The notes: generated by a model from the sequence alone, not told the origin. A stretch of DNA of 64,000 nucleotides from Delphinus delphis (GCF_949987515.2 NC_082694.2:45532451-45596450), one strand, 5' to 3'. Positions 34,901 through 47,346 are shown, counted from the first letter of the stretch. Numbers and translations: made by a program.

Positions 34901-37900
34901 ATAACTGGAGAAATAGGATAGAGTCAGATTTGAGATTGGAGTTGAAACTGGGGGTCAATGGAAAAGAAGAAGCCACTGAAATTTGGGAGAAAAAGGAAAT
35001 GAAGAGCTACTGTAGCACTTGAGTAGTAGGTGACTGGCATGATAAAAGAAGTGCTTTGGGAAGATGGTGTGGTAAAGTATATAGTATGCATGTTCAAGTG
35101 CGAAGGAGGTGGACTGTGCGTAAGAAATGTTAGTGGTGGAGGGGACAAGTTCTGCATTCCACCTTTTCTTTCCTTCCCCTTTCACCAGACTAGTCACCAA
35201 TTTTTGGTAGCTCTATCTTCTGATTATCTTCTGAATCTGGTTTCTCTTCATCCTTCAGTTGTCTCCTTAGGGATTTCGCTGCCTGCCTCCAGACTGTTCT
35301 CTACTTGGCCCTAGATTGACTTTCTGGTGCAAAAATTGGGCCACTCACTTCTGTGCTTTGAATTTTTCAGGGTTGTAATATTCTACAGGATAAAATAATT
35401 ATTTTGCATGAGTTAACTACAAACCTCATTTCTTAACCACTTTCCCTCTCAAGCTGTAATGAATTATTTATAACTTTTACAGACACTCACATCTTTGGAT
35501 TTACTAGTTCCCAGTGTGGAATGCCTTTCCTTCTTTAGAATCCCTTGGATATCCTCCCACCACTCTCTCCATAAAGGCTTGGCTGTCTGCCCAGATGACT
35601 TTGCAGCAGCTCCTTCTAAACTCTCATTGCTCCTTTTATTCATTTCCCTTATAGCTCTTATCAGGTATTGTTGTTTGCATAGGTGTCTCCCACTTACATG
35701 TGAGTACTCAGTAGTAATTGTTGAAAGGAGGAGAGGTAGTAAAGTCCTCGATGTAGGTGGTGGCAATTGAAACAGAAAACAAAGAGCATATATAGGGAGT
35801 CATTAAGGGAAAATAGATTTGTCCCTGTGACTGCTTATGGATGAAACAGACATTGACTCTTGGCACTACTGATATATTGACTCAGAAATATTTTCTAAAA
35901 TTTAAGCTGTTTGTCCCTAAAATAAAATATATTATTGGGAAACAATGTAAATTTGTAAATGCACTTAAATGTGTTTTGGGGGTATTGAAACTGAAGAAGG
36001 GGTCTTGGAAGCTGAATGGGATTGGAGTATGCTGTGAAATATGAGTCATGATGGGTGCTTTCATTGGGTAATGAGTAATGTTTCTGATCTACATCTAGAA
36101 AAGTGAGGGATTTAGTAAATATTCATGATTATCTCTTGTGTTAAAATGTTTTCTCTTTTTGAAATTGAAATATATTCTTTCTGATATGAAAATTTTTTCA
36201 CATTTAAATAAATCCTTAATTTGATGAGAACTGGCCAGTTTTGTTAGAAATAAATGAGATGCTTAATTAAACTTAGGAAGATACTAAAGTTAAATGAAGC
36301 TAAAAAGAAAGCATAATTTAGTAAAGAAAGTAAGTTTGGTATTTTTCCTACAAATGTCACATTGCACTATGTGGAAATGAGTCCAGCATTTGTTTAATAA
36401 TATCACGTTTCATATGTAATGATCATATGCTCACTAGAAGCATATGTTGCTGTAAAAACATAGTCCTATATAGCATTTACGTTATTCTAATTTGCTAGAT
36501 ATTTCTGTAGCCTTTTATATTCTTGTTTGTCAGACAGTTAATATTTATAAAAGGCTGGTGATCCATTATAATAAAAAATGTGAAGATAATGTTCTTTCCA
36601 GTTTTCTTAATAGAACATTATATTTAGAAAATGTTTAGTGCCTTAGGCTTTCCTTTAATATGCTAGGATGGATTCTTTAAATAAAAGTAGGTATCAAACT
36701 ATTAGCCACTGCAGTTTTTTTCCCCAAATTTCCTGCCCTATATTTTAGTATATTTAAGTAAAAAGAGAGATATTGGCTTTTATAGCTACCTTCTTCTTTT
36801 TTAAAGACTCATGAACTGTTGTATTGGCATGACAGTTTCTTATCATCGGTTTGTTTTGACGGTGTACATAACTCATTATGCTGTGTACCAAACAAACATT
36901 TTGGTTGAGACTAGAGTAGTAAAATATGCTATATAACCGTGCTCGTAAGTAATTAATACTTGGTCATTGAAATTGAAGCCTGGGTTAAGGCATTCTTCTT
37001 CAGAATGGCAGTTTTAAGTGCCCATATCTGACAACTCAAAAGGCATTTTATTTAACTTAGTTCTTTGAAGTCTTAAATATTATTTTATAACACTCTTGGA
37101 GATACCTTGGCCATGAAGTTTCTGTTGGCCTGTAAATGTGCATTTGTGGTAAATCAGCCCTCTGTTTTCAAGTCATCTGTCTACCTTAAAGCCAAATTCT
37201 TAATTCACCAACTCTAGTTGAGGTAGAACAGCTTTTAACTTTTTGTGATTTCCATCCTATGTCTCATTGATGAGCAGGTGCAAACTACAGCCTTCCTCTC
37301 TTCCCTTTTCCATGATGCAAGGCTACAGGTATTTCTTTGGAATTAACCTCAATCTCTTGCTACATCTGATTTCTAGCATTTTAGATATTGTGCTTTTGAG
37401 CCAATATTAATTTCTTTTTTAAAAAAGTGGTAATCAAGCTCATATAACTCTCAGAGTATTTTAGAGAATATGTAAGCAATTAAACACTTTGTACTCTTCT
37501 AAAAGTTAGGAGGTTAACTATAAGAAGTGTTCAACTTATCCAAATTATCAGTTACTCAAAATTTAGTTTTCCTTATGGATTAGTTGTTTTGCAGCCAAAA
37601 TGAGGCTGATTTGCATAAGCAGTGAGCTCTTACTCTCTTTTCACATATATTAAGATAAATGTCTCTGCATGGCTGACTGAAAAATGGATCAAGGAACTTA
37701 CATTTTGCATTTATAATTTAGAGGAGAACCACTGAGAAAAAAACATTAAAATAATGCTGGACATAGTATTGGTACTTTGCTATTTAGGTAACAAAGCGGG
37801 ACTCACTTAACTTGGGAAGTGCCAGACAACCAACGTGATCAAAGTAAGGTAATTTTGGAAACTAGTTCTTCTGTGACCTTAGGTGTCATAAAATAAAACC

Positions 37901-38526
37901 TTTGGAAAGATACTAAAAAACCCCAGAAATAACATGCACGTTTAAACTTAGACCAGTCAAAGCCTGGCAGAATGCAGAAATGCCAATAAACTTAATTGCA
38001 AAAAAGCTGAATTTGCTAGTTGATTTTAGTATTTCAACTCCGTGGTGACAGGAAGGTTTATCTTCCCACCTTTTGGGGGGGGGCAGTAGTTGCCAAGAGA
38101 TGGGGTCCCCTCCCAGCACGTTAGCCTTGTGCGAGTTTACGCCCACGCTTCTTCCTCTTCAAGAACTACCTACCACCAAGCATGTCAAGTGGCTTCGGAA
38201 GGACTGCCTTTGGTTTGAGAGGGAGTCGGGGGCAGGTGGCTGAGGAAGGTACACAGAGAGAGGTAGAAGCATTATAAACTATTTCATGAGTTTACTCGGC
38301 CGTTGGGGTGTTAAGTCCCACAGAGCTGGGCCAGGAGATGGGGAGCAGTGAGCCGGGGTCAGTAAGTGTGGGGGACTGGTTAGCGCCTCACCTTGCCGGG
38401 AACCCCGCGGTGGTCGATGCTGCCCTGCCAGAAGCGCCTGCTGTAGCCTGAGATATATCCAACCACCTTGTCCTGATAGGGGAAGTCCACCTTCCAGATG
38501 AGGGACCCGTAACCAAAAACCCACAT
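31603..38526 (-). CDS. CHAC2: CHAC2, glutathione-specific gamma-glutamylcyclotransferase 2 (complete)
   Basis: CHAC2 is a small cytosolic enzyme that cleaves glutathione to 5-oxoproline and cysteinyl-glycine, the slower, constitutive member of the ChaC family. Three coding exons (38526-38392, 33612-33577, 31998-31603) join in frame to 188 residues. The N-terminal glycine-rich loop is [12 protein letters not shown] (YGSL at residues 6-9). The catalytic glutamate is expected at residue 83 in DFREKGGYR, with the conserved E74 nearby; both are present. Domain integrity is good throughout. The human protein is 184 residues as I remember it; here the stop is four codons later. The gene is divergent from ASB3, with starts in a shared promoter. 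Regulation cannot be read beyond that promoter. Confidence 0.96.
31999..33576. other. CHAC2 intron 2
   Basis: This 1.6-kb AT-rich intron holds no CHR SINE. At 32330-32470 there is a GC-richer block with repeated 'cttcaggg' words ('aaactgcttcagggagtgtt', then 'cctacttcagggcttctgga') that I could not assign to a family. Confidence 0.55.
33577..33612 (-). CDS. CHAC2: CHAC2 coding exon 2 (36 bases)
   Basis: Twelve codons, [12 protein letters not shown], phase 0 at both ends. The acceptor is AACAG and the donor GTATGG. The exon is tiny but fully conserved with the human protein, and it joins exons 1 and 3 in frame. Confidence 0.95.
34040..34170 (+). repeat. MER5-like hAT-Charlie fragment
   Basis: It opens 'gtggttctcaaacttaagtg' and continues 'cagaattacctggaggtagt' and 'taagaatttgcat', matching the left part of MER5-class elements, with a T-run replacing the far end. 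Confidence 0.65.
35470..35705 (+). repeat. L2 LINE fragment, plus strand
   Basis: It shows 'gaatgcctttccttctttag', 'cttggctgtctgcccagatg' and 'tcccttatagctcttatcag', the pattern of the L2 3' region. Ancient and diverged. Confidence 0.6.
38392..38526 (-). CDS. CHAC2: CHAC2 coding exon 1
   Basis: This exon encodes residues 1-45, [20 protein letters not shown] to HRGVPGK, in phase 0, ending at a GTGAGG donor. The ATG has A at -3. The frame stays open upstream to 38670 but without another ATG, so this start is kept. Compared with remembered human sequence, TNYS reads SGYS and GSTD reads GSID; the YGSL nucleotide-loop-like motif is intact. Confidence 0.95.
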
Positions 38527-38671
38527 CCTTCCCTTGCTCTTCCTCCTTGGTGGTGGCGGCGGCTGTCCCCTCGGCGTGGTCTCTGAACTGCAGGCAGGGA
38601 CTACAGCTTTCCTGACGCAAGAAACCGGCTGCGCAGGCGCAAAGTCTGCACTCCCTGCTTGGGGACGCAAA

Positions 38672-38690
38672 GCACACTGGGACTTGGAGT
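38672..38690 (-). promoter_or_regulatory. ZNF143 (SBS)-like site, minus strand
   Basis: On the minus strand it reads ACTCCAAGTCCCAGTGTGC. Against the remembered SBS consensus ACTACAAYTCCCANRATGC it agrees at about 16 of 19 positions, including the TCCCA core. It lies about 150 bases upstream of the CHAC2 start codon. Confidence 0.6.
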
Positions 38691-38851
38691 TCGAAGAATG
38701 TTTTCCTACTCCAGCTCAGTCAGTTATTATTATTATTTTTTTGCTTGCTTAGGGTATCCGGAAGCATTGACTTCCTCTGAACTAAGCAATGGATTTTTTC
38801 AGCAGCCTCTGTAAATCACCCTACTTTTCCTGAGGTGCGCGTGGTCAGAGG

Positions 38852-38870
38852 ACTACATTACCCACAATCC
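38852..38870 (+). promoter_or_regulatory. ZNF143 (SBS)-like site, plus strand
   Basis: It reads ACTACATTACCCACAATCC, agreeing with the SBS consensus at about 16 of 19 positions, including ACTACA and CCCA. It is oriented toward ASB3 and lies 161 bases from the first site. Confidence 0.6.
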
Positions 38871-39658
38871 TTTTATGGGTTTTGTGGTTCTAAGATTGGA
38901 ACTGTCTTCTGTTTTTCAAATGCAGAGAGGAAGAAGAGAGAGGGTGGGAATCGTGGCTGGTGTGGTCTAGATACGGAGGCGAGCTGTTTATTGGTACCGC
39001 AGTTGGTACGTAGAAAGACATTTTGTTATGGTTTGAAAACTGGATTTGCAGGGAGTGTAATCTATTTTTACATTAAAAAAAAATCTTTCTACCTGTCGAA
39101 TAAAAGCAGAAAGTTTACTACAGGAGTTTTGTGCCTGTAGAAGAGCTGTTGAATATTATTTCAACAAAAATTGCTTGCATATTTAAATTTTCTGCGTGAA
39201 ACGACCTTATTCATCTTTAGTATTCTCAGGAGTCACTCAGAAAAGAGTAGGCAAAGGTTTTTAGCTCGTGTATAGGCTTTGGAAGCCATATGTGAGACCT
39301 CCTGAAGTTGTATACAAGATTTGGGATCTGTGTACATTTTTCTGGGGAGAAATTTAATAGCTTTCATGAGTTTATCCAACAGGTCAAGTATCCTAAAAAA
39401 TGTTTTGATCTGAAGGCTAGAGCTACTGCTCCAAAATACTGTTTAGGAAGCTCACTTGGACCATCAGTGCAGTGTTTCTGTATGTGAAAGCAGAAACCTT
39501 AACAAATGATTACTCTTTCTTGAGGATTTCTGTTTGGTAGTCTTTAGCTTTATAAAAGAATGCTAGAACATCCAGGTTCAAGGAGTATTATTTATGCTCT
39601 TAAGAAATCAGCAGGAAAATGTCACAAAGAAAAACTTAATTTAGGAATAATCAGGTCT

Positions 39659-40016
39659 GGGCTTCCCTGGTAACGCAGTGGTTAAGAATCTGCCTGCTAA
39701 TGCAGGGAACACGGGTTCGAGCCCTGGTCCGGGAAGATCCCACGTACTGCGGAGCAACTTACCTCGTGAGTCACAACTACTGAGCCAACGCTCTAAAGCC
39801 TGCGAACCACAACTACTGAGCCCACGTGCCACAACTACTGAAGCCCGTGCGCCTAGAGCCCATGCTTCGCAACAAGAGAAGCCAGTGCTATGTGAAGCCC
39901 CGCGAACCTGCAATGAAGAATAGCCCCCGCTCCCCACAGCTGAAGAAAAGCCTGTGCACAGCAACGAAGACCCACGCAGCCAAAAATAAAATAAATAAAT
40001 TTATATATAAAAAAAA
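39659..40016 (+). mobile_element. Long CHR-type SINE, plus strand, 14-base target duplication
   Basis: It starts 'gggcttccctggtaacgcag', contains three 'cacaactactga' units and ends in an A/T-rich tail. 'gaataatcaggtct' (39645-39658) and 'gaataaccaggtct' (40017-40030) are the target duplication with one change. Confidence 0.92.
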
Positions 40017-40084
40017 GAATAACCAGGTCTTTTAATTTTCTCCAAGCTGTGGTTTCACATTGCCTGGAATGGTTAGTTCCCCCC

Positions 40085-40860
40085 CAAATTTTTCGAAAAA
40101 TTTCAAACATACAGAAAAGTTAGAAAAAAAGAATATGGTGACCATTTATATACTCTCCACATGGGTCCGATAATTAACATTATGCCATAGTTGCTTTACT
40201 CTTTTTCTCTTTATATACTTTTAAATCTAAAACCTTTTGGGCTTCCCTGGTGGCGCAGTGGTTGAGAGTCCGCCTGTTGATGCAGGGGACACGCGTTCGT
40301 GCCCCGGTCCGGGAGGATCCCGGATGCCCCGGAGCGGCTGGGCCCGTGAGCCATGGCCGCTGAGCCTGCGCGTCCGGAGCCTGTGCTCTGCAACGGGAGA
40401 GGCCACAACAGTGAGAGGCCCGCATACCACCAAAAAAAGAAAAAAATAAATAAAACCTTTGAAATAAGCTGCATGTGTTGTGACTTCACTGCTAAATACT
40501 TATAAGAATAAGGACATTTTCCTGATAATCATAATGCCATTATCACATCTAAGAATACTAACGATAATTACATCATCAAATACCTATTCCATCTTCAAAT
40601 TACCTTAATTGCCTGAAAATTTATTTTTGTAGCTGATATTTTGTTTACCAGTTCAGGTCTAGGTGATGTTTATGTATCATACATATTTGTTATTACATTG
40701 TATGTATTTTGTTGTTTGAGTCTGTACTCTCTATTTTAGTCTAGAACATAGGGAGGTTTTATTAAGGGAGATCTTAACAGTTTATTCTTGTTGACTAGTT
40801 GGTATTAAAGGTTGAAGAGAACGATCCTGCTATTATAGTACATGTCTTTTGGCTTCTCTT
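40085..40860 (-). repeat. Old L1M-type 3' fragment, minus strand, split by a SINE
   Basis: It shows 'aaaaatttcaaacatacaga', 'ataattaacattatgccata', and after the SINE 'aataaggacattttcctgat', 'tcaaattaccttaattgcct' and 'tcctgctattatagtacatg', the order of an old L1 3' UTR read in reverse. Confidence 0.65.
40239..40451 (+). mobile_element. Young CHR-type SINE, plus strand, nested in L1M
   Basis: It opens 'gggcttccctggtggcgcag' and carries 'tgagccatggccgctgagcc' and a short A-rich tail. 'aaaaccttt' is repeated at both ends (about 40229 and 40452). It is the clearest copy of the family in forward orientation. Confidence 0.93.
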
Positions 40861-41214
40861 TCCCTTAAGCGGAAAGATATTATCCAGTTCTGTTAATTTT
40901 TTCAGATTATTGTGTATTAATCTGGATCTGTTAACGTTCTTTGTAACTGTGAGAAAACCCAGTAAATTTAGAAGGGGATTCTTATCTGTTTTTACTTGAA
41001 GTTGTTTTTCATGTCTTTGGAATAGTATTCTTATATGTGTGTTTGTGTGTGGTTTTCCTATGTATGAAAAAAGTTTTCTTCTATTAGATGAATATGCTTA
41101 TAAATAGACCTAAAATGTGTGATTTGTTCTTTTTTGTGAAATTTGGATGTAATGGCCTTGGCTAGAAGTAATATATTTGAAAACATACAGTTTACCATTC
41201 AAGATTCTCCATAG

Positions 41215-41587
41215 TTTGGCTATGTCTGTAACCTCATTTTTCTACTATTCTTTTTTTTAGCCTAATCCTCTTTCCAAAGTAAATTGTTTCCATTATTCAC
41301 TGAACCTTACTCACCCTTGCTTGTTCATTTCCATAATTTTGGTTATATTTTTTCTTCTGCCCAAGAAATGCTATTTTACATGTTATCTCATTGTCACAGC
41401 CTCCCTTATCTTTTAGGCACAGCTCATATCCCCCACCAAGTTGAAGTAGTTTTCCCCTTCTTTGATTACTCATGGCTCTTTATCTGTACTTCTCTTATGG
41501 CACTTTATGCTATTTTGAATCACGTATATTTATCATTTCTGTGAGACAGTACATAACTTGAGATAGAATCTGTGTCTATGTCATCTC
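41215..41587 (+). repeat. L2 LINE fragment, interrupted on its right by an L1
   Basis: It shows 'ttcatttccataattttggt', 'ttctgcccaagaaatgctat', 'aggcacagctcatatccccc' and a last segment 'gatagaatctgtgtctatgt'. The L2 appears to resume at about 48915 ('ctgtgtcatctttatatcct', then 'ggtactcagtaaataattat'). Confidence 0.65.
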
Positions 41588-41922
41588 TTTTTTTTTAAGA
41601 CATCCAAAAAATTTTATTTATTTATTTTACCATCTTTATTAGAGTACAGTTGCTTCACAATGGTGTGTTACTTTCTGCTTTATAACAAAGTGAATCAGCT
41701 ATACATATACATACATCCCCATATCTCCTCCCGCTTGTGTCTCCCTCCCACCCTCCCTATCCCACCCTAGGTGGTCACAAAGCAGGCGCTGATCTCCCTG
41801 TGCTTTGCAGCTGCTTCCCACTAGCTAGCTGTTTTACATTTGGTAGTATATATAAGTCCATGCCACTCTCTCACTTCGTCCCAGCTTACTCTTCCCCCTC
41901 CCCACGTCCTCAAGTCCGTTCT

Positions 41923-44900
41923 CTACGTCTGTATCTTTATTCCTGTCCTGCCCCTAGGTTCCTCAGAACCACTTATTTTTAAGGTTCCATATATATGTGT
42001 TAGCATATGGTATTTGTTTTTCTCTTTCTGACTTACTTCACTCTGTATGACAGACTTTAGGTCCATCCACTTCACTACAAATAACTCAATTTCGTTTCTT
42101 TTTATGACTGAGTAATATTCCATTGTATATATGTACCACATCTTCTTTATCCATTCATCTGTTGATGGACACTTAGGTTGCTTCCATGTCCTGGCTATTG
42201 TACATAATGCTGCGATGAACATTGTGGAACATGCCTTTTTTTGAATTAAGGTTTTCTCAGGGTATATATATGCCCAGTAGTGGGATAGCTGGGTCATATG
42301 GTAGTTCTATTTGTAGTTGTTTAGGGAACCTCCATACTGTTCTCCATAGTGGCTGTATCAATATACATTCCCACCAACAGTGCAAGAGGGTTCCCTTTTC
42401 TCCACACTCTTTCCAGCATTTATTGTTTGTACATTTTTTTGATGATGGCCATTCTGACTGGTGTGAGGTGATACCTCATTGTAGTTTTGATTTGCATTTC
42501 TCTAATGCTTAGTGATGTTGAGCATCCTTTCATGTGTTTATTGGCAATCTGTATGTCTTCTTTGGAGAAATGTCTATGTAGGTCTTCTGCCCATTTTTGG
42601 ATTGGGTTGTTTGTTTTTTGGATATTGAGCTGCATGAGCTGCTTGTAAATTTTGGAAATTAATCCTTTGTCAGTTGCTTCATTTGCAAATATTTTTTCCC
42701 ATTCTGAGGGTTGTTTTTTCGTCTTGTTTATGGCTTCCTTTGCTGTGCAAAAGCATTTACGTTTCATTAGGTCCCATTTGTTTATTTTTGTTTTTATTTC
42801 CATTTCTGTAGGAGGTGGGTCAAAAAGGATCTTGCTGTGATTTATGTCATAGAGTGTTCTGCCTATGTTTTCCTCTAAGAGTTTTATAGTGTCTGGCCTT
42901 ACATTTAGGTCTTTAATCCATTTTGAGTTTATTTTTGTATATGGTGTTAGGGAGTATTCTAATTTTATTCTTTTACATGTAGCTGTCCAGTTTGGCCAGC
43001 CCCACTTATTGAAGAGGCTGTCTTTTCTCCATTGTATATTCTTGACTCCTTTATCAAAAATAAGGTGACCATATGTGCGTGGGTTTATCTCTGGGCTTTC
43101 TGTCCTGTTACATTGATCTATATTTTTGTTATTTTGCCAGTACCATACTGCTTGATTACTATCGCTTTATAGTATAGTCTGAAGTCTGGGAGCCTGATTC
43201 CTCCAGCTCCGTTTTTCTCTCTCAATTGCTTTGGCTACTTGGGGTCTTGTGTTTCCATACAAATTGTGAAATTTTTTGTTCTAGTTCTGTGAAAAATGCT
43301 AGTGGTAGTTTGATAGGGATTGCATTGAATCTGTAGTTTGCTTCGGGTTGTATAGTCATTTTCACAATGTTGATTCTTCCAGTCCAAGAACGTGGTATAT
43401 CTCTCCATCTGTTTGTATCATCTTTAATTTCTTTCATGAGTGTCTTATAGTTTTCTGCATACAGGTCTTTTGTCTCCTGAGGTAGGGTTATTCCTAGGTA
43501 TTTTATTCTTTTCGTTGCAGTGGTAAATGGGAGTGTTCCCTTAATTTCTCTTTCAGATTTTTCATCATTAGAGTATAGGAATGCAAGAGATTTCTGAGCA
43601 TTAATTTTGTATCCTTCTACTTTAACAAATTCATTGATCAGCTGTAGTAGTTTACTGGCAGCATCTTTAGCATTCTCTTTGTATAGTATCATGTCATCTG
43701 CAAACAGTGACAGCTTTACTTTTTCTTTACTGATTTGGATTCCCTTTATTTCTTTTCATCTCTGATTGCTGTGACTAAAACTTCCAAATCTATGTTGAAT
43801 ACTAGTGGTGGGAGTGGACAGCCTTGTCTTGTTCCTGATCTTAGAAGAAATGCTTTCAGTTTTTCACCATTGAGAACGATGTTGGCTGTGAGTTTGTCAT
43901 ATATGGCCTTTATTATGTTGAGGTAAGTTCCCTCTATGCCTACTTTCTGGAGGGTTTTTATCATAAATGGGTGTTGAATTTTGTCAAAAGCTTTGTCTGC
44001 ATCATTTGAGATGATCATATGGTTTACTCCTTCAGTTTGTTAATATGGAGTATCACATTGATTGATTTGCATATATTGAAGAATCTTTGTATTCTTGGGA
44101 TAAACCCCATTTGATTATGGTGTATGATCCTTTTAATGTTCTGTTGGATTCTGTTTGCTAGTATTTTATTGAGGATTTTTGCATCTATGTTCATCAGTGA
44201 TATTGGCCTGTAGTTGTCTTTCTTGGTGACATCTTTGTCTGGTTTTGTTATCAGGGTGATGATGTTGCCTTGTAGAATGAGTTTGAGAGCGTTCTTCCCT
44301 CTACTATATTTTGGAAGAGTTTGAAAAGGATAGGTGTTAGCTCTTCTCTAAATGTTTGATAGAATTCGCCTGTGAAGCCATCTAGTCCAGGACTGTTGTT
44401 TGTTGGAAGATTTTTAATCACAGTCTCAATTTCAGTGCTTGTGATTGGTCTGTTTATATTTTCTATTTCTTCCTGGTTCAGTCTTGGAAGGTTGTGCTTT
44501 TCTAAGAATTTGTCCATTTCTTCCAGGTTGTCCATTTTATTGGCATAGAGTTGCTTGTAGTAATCTCTCATGATCCTTTGTATTTCTGCAGTGTCAGTTG
44601 TTACTTCTCCGTTTTTATTTCTAATTCTTTTGATTTGAGTCTTATCCCTTTTTTTCTTGATGAGTCTGGCTAATGGTTTATCAATTTTGTTTATCTTCTC
44701 AAAGAACCACCTTTTAGTTTTATTGATCTTTGCTATTTCCTTCATATATTTTTCATTTATTTCTGATCTGATCTTTTTGATTTCTTTTCTTCTGCTAACT
44801 TTGGGGTTTTTTAATTCTTTCTCTAATTGCTTTCGATGTAAGGTTAGGTTGTTTATTTGAGATGTTTCTTGTTCCTTGAGGTAGAATTGTATTGCTATAA

Positions 44901-45792
44901 ACTTCCCTCTTAGAAGTGCTTATGCTGCATCCCATAGGTTTTGGGTCGTTATGTTTTCATTGTCATTTGTTTCTAGGTATTTATTGATTTCCTTTTTGAT
45001 TTCTTCAGTGATCTCTTGGTTATTAAGTAGTGTATTGTGTACCCTCCATGTGTCTGTCTTTTTTACGGTTTTTTTCCTGTAATTGATATCTAGTCTAACA
45101 GCATTGTGGTCGGAAAAGATACTTGATACGATTTTAGTTTTCTTAAATTTGCCAAGGCTTGATTTGTGACCCAAGATATGATCTGTTTTGGAGAATGTTC
45201 TATGAGCACTTGAGAAGAAAGTGTATTCTGTTGTTTTTGGATGGAATATCCTATAAATATCAGTTAGGTCCATCTTGTTTAATGTGTCATTTAAAGCTTG
45301 TGTTTCCTTATTTATTTTCATTTTGGTTGATCTCTCCATTGGTGAAAGTGGGGTGTTAAAGTCCCCTATTGTGATGGTGTTACTGTCGATTTCCCCTTTT
45401 AATGGGTGTTAGCATTTGCCTTATGTATTGAGGTGCTCCTATGTTGGGTGCATAAATATTTACAGCTGTTATACCTTCTTATTGGATTGATCCCTTAATC
45501 ATTATGTAGTGGCCTCCTTTGTCTCTTTAACAGTCTTTATTTTAAAGTCTATTTTGTCTGATATGAGAATTGTTACTCCTGCTTTCTTTTGATTTCCATT
45601 CGCATGGAATATCTTTTTCCATCCCCTCACTTTCAGTCTGTATGTGTCCCTAGGTCTGAAGTGGGTTTCTTGTAGACAGCATATATATGGGTCTTGTTTT
45701 TCTATCCATTCAGCCAGCCTGTGTCTTTTGGTTGGAGCATTTAATCCATTTACATTTAAGGTAATTGTCAATATGTATGTTCCTATGACCAT
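41923..45792 (-). pseudogene. L1 ORF2 remnant (endonuclease and reverse transcriptase)
   Basis: The pieces in order are endonuclease (45792-45502), a second endonuclease part (45339-44920), the start of reverse transcriptase (44745-44251, [20 protein letters not shown]), the RT core (44018-43746, [15 protein letters not shown]), the FADD region (from 43692), and C-terminal parts (42803-42420, 42297-41923). Each is in a different or interrupted frame. Confidence 0.85.
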
Positions 45793-45899
45793 TTTCTTAA
45801 TTGTTTTGGGTTTGTTATTGTAGGTCTTTTCCTTCTCTTGTGTTTCCTGCCTAGAGATGTTCCTTTAGCATTTGTTGTGAAGCTGGTTTGGTGGTGCTG

Positions 45900-46735
45900 A
45901 ATTCTCTTAGCTTTTGCTTGTTGGTAAAGATTTTAATTTCTCTGTCGAATCTGAATGAGATCCTAGCTGGGTAGAGTAATCTTGGTTGTAGGTGTTCCCC
46001 TTTCATCACTTTAAATATGTCCTACCACTCCCTTCTGGCTTGCAGAGTTTCTGTTGAAAGATAAGCTGTTAACCTTATGGGGATTCTGTTGTATGTTATT
46101 TGTTGTTTTTCCCTTGCTGCTTTTAATATTTTTTCTTTGTATTTAATTTTTGATCGTTTGATTAATATGTGTCTTGGCGTATTTCTCCTTGGATTTATCC
46201 TGTATGGGACTCTCTGTGCTTCCTGGACTTGATTGACTATTTCCTTTCCCATATTAGGGAAGTTTCAACTATAATCTCTTCAAATATTTTCTCAGTCACT
46301 TTCTTTTTCTGTTGTTTTCTGGAACCCCTATAATTCGAATGTTGGTGCATTTAATATTGTCCCAGAGGTCTCTGAGGCTGTCCTCAATTCTTTTCATTCT
46401 TTATTCTGCTCTGTGGTAGTTATTTCCACTATTTTATCTTTCAGGTCACTTATCTGTTTTTCTCCCTCAGTCATTCTGCTATTGATTCCTTCTAGAGAAT
46501 TTTTAATTTCATTTATTGTGTTGTTCATCATTGTTTCTTTGCTCTTTAGTTCTTCTAGGTCCTTGTTAAACGTTTCTTGTATTTTCTCCATTCTATTTCC
46601 AAGATTTTGGATCATCTCTACTATCATTACTCTGAATTCGTTTTCAGGTAGACTGCCTATTTCCTCTTCATTTTTTTGGTCTGGTGGGTTTTTACCTTGC
46701 TCCTTCATCTGCTGTGTCTTTCTCTGTCTTCTCAT
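45900..46735 (-). pseudogene. L1 ORF1 remnant
   Basis: It starts MRRQRKTQQMKEQGKN and shows the coiled coil (NNTINEIKNSLEGINSRM). The part with INPRRNTPRHILIK is in another frame (46252-46022). RNA-binding chaperone of the L1 particle, non-functional here. Confidence 0.85.
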
Positions 46736-47346
46736 TTTGCTTACTGTGTTTGGGTTCTCTTTTTCGCTGGCTGCAGGTTCGTAGTTCCTGTTGTTTTTGT
46801 ATCTGCCCCCAGTGGCTAACGTTGATTCAGTGGGTTGTGTAGGCTTCCTGGTGCAGGGGACTAGTGCCTGTGTTCTGGTGGATGAGGTTGGATCTTGTCT
46901 TTCTGGTGGGCAGGACCAAGTCCGGTGGTTTGTTTTGGGTTGTCTGTGACCTTATTATGATTTTACGTAGCCTCTCTGCTAATGGGTGGGGTTGTGTTCC
47001 TGTCTTTCTAGTTGTTTTGCATAGGGTGTCCAGCACTGTAGCTTGCTGGTCGTTGAGTGGAGCTGGGTGTTAGTGTTGAGATGGAGATCTCTGGGAGAGC
47101 TTTCACTGTTTGATATTACTTGGAGCCAGGAGGTCTCTGGTGGACCAGTGTCCTGAACTTGGCTCTCCCACCTCAGAGGCACAGGCCTGACACCCCGCAG
47201 AAGCACCAGGACCCTGTCAGCCACATGGCTCAGAAGAAGAGGGAGAAAAAAAGAAAGAAAGTAAGAAAAAAATAAAATAAAGTTATTAAAATAAAAAATT
47301 ATTAAAAATAAAAAATTAAAAACTAATAAAAAAGAAAGAAAGAAGA

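Larger units (their letters stand above)
33613..38391. other. CHAC2 intron 1
   Basis: This 4.8-kb intron has no young SINE or L1. It has a MER5-like fragment and an L2 fragment, listed separately. Nothing else is recognised. Confidence 0.55.
38500..38950. promoter_or_regulatory. Bidirectional promoter of CHAC2 and ASB3
   Basis: CHAC2 starts leftward at 38526. ASB3 runs rightward, with its 5' non-coding exon expected just right of here, as in human. The region is moderately CpG-rich with no TATA box near either start. Two 19-base ZNF143/SBS-like elements face opposite ways (38672-38690 and 38852-38870). The non-coding first exon of ASB3 could not be fixed; possible donors are seen at 38835 and 39006. 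Confidence 0.65.

Noticed and set aside
38095..38260. Possible ASB3 or CHAC2 extra exon in moderately GC-rich DNA
   Set aside because: The frames show no match to either protein, and there are no well-placed splice sites.
38392..38670. Longer CHAC2 reading frame extending upstream to 38670
   Set aside because: There is no ATG upstream in frame, and the human start matches the ATG at 38526. The open frame follows from high GC content.
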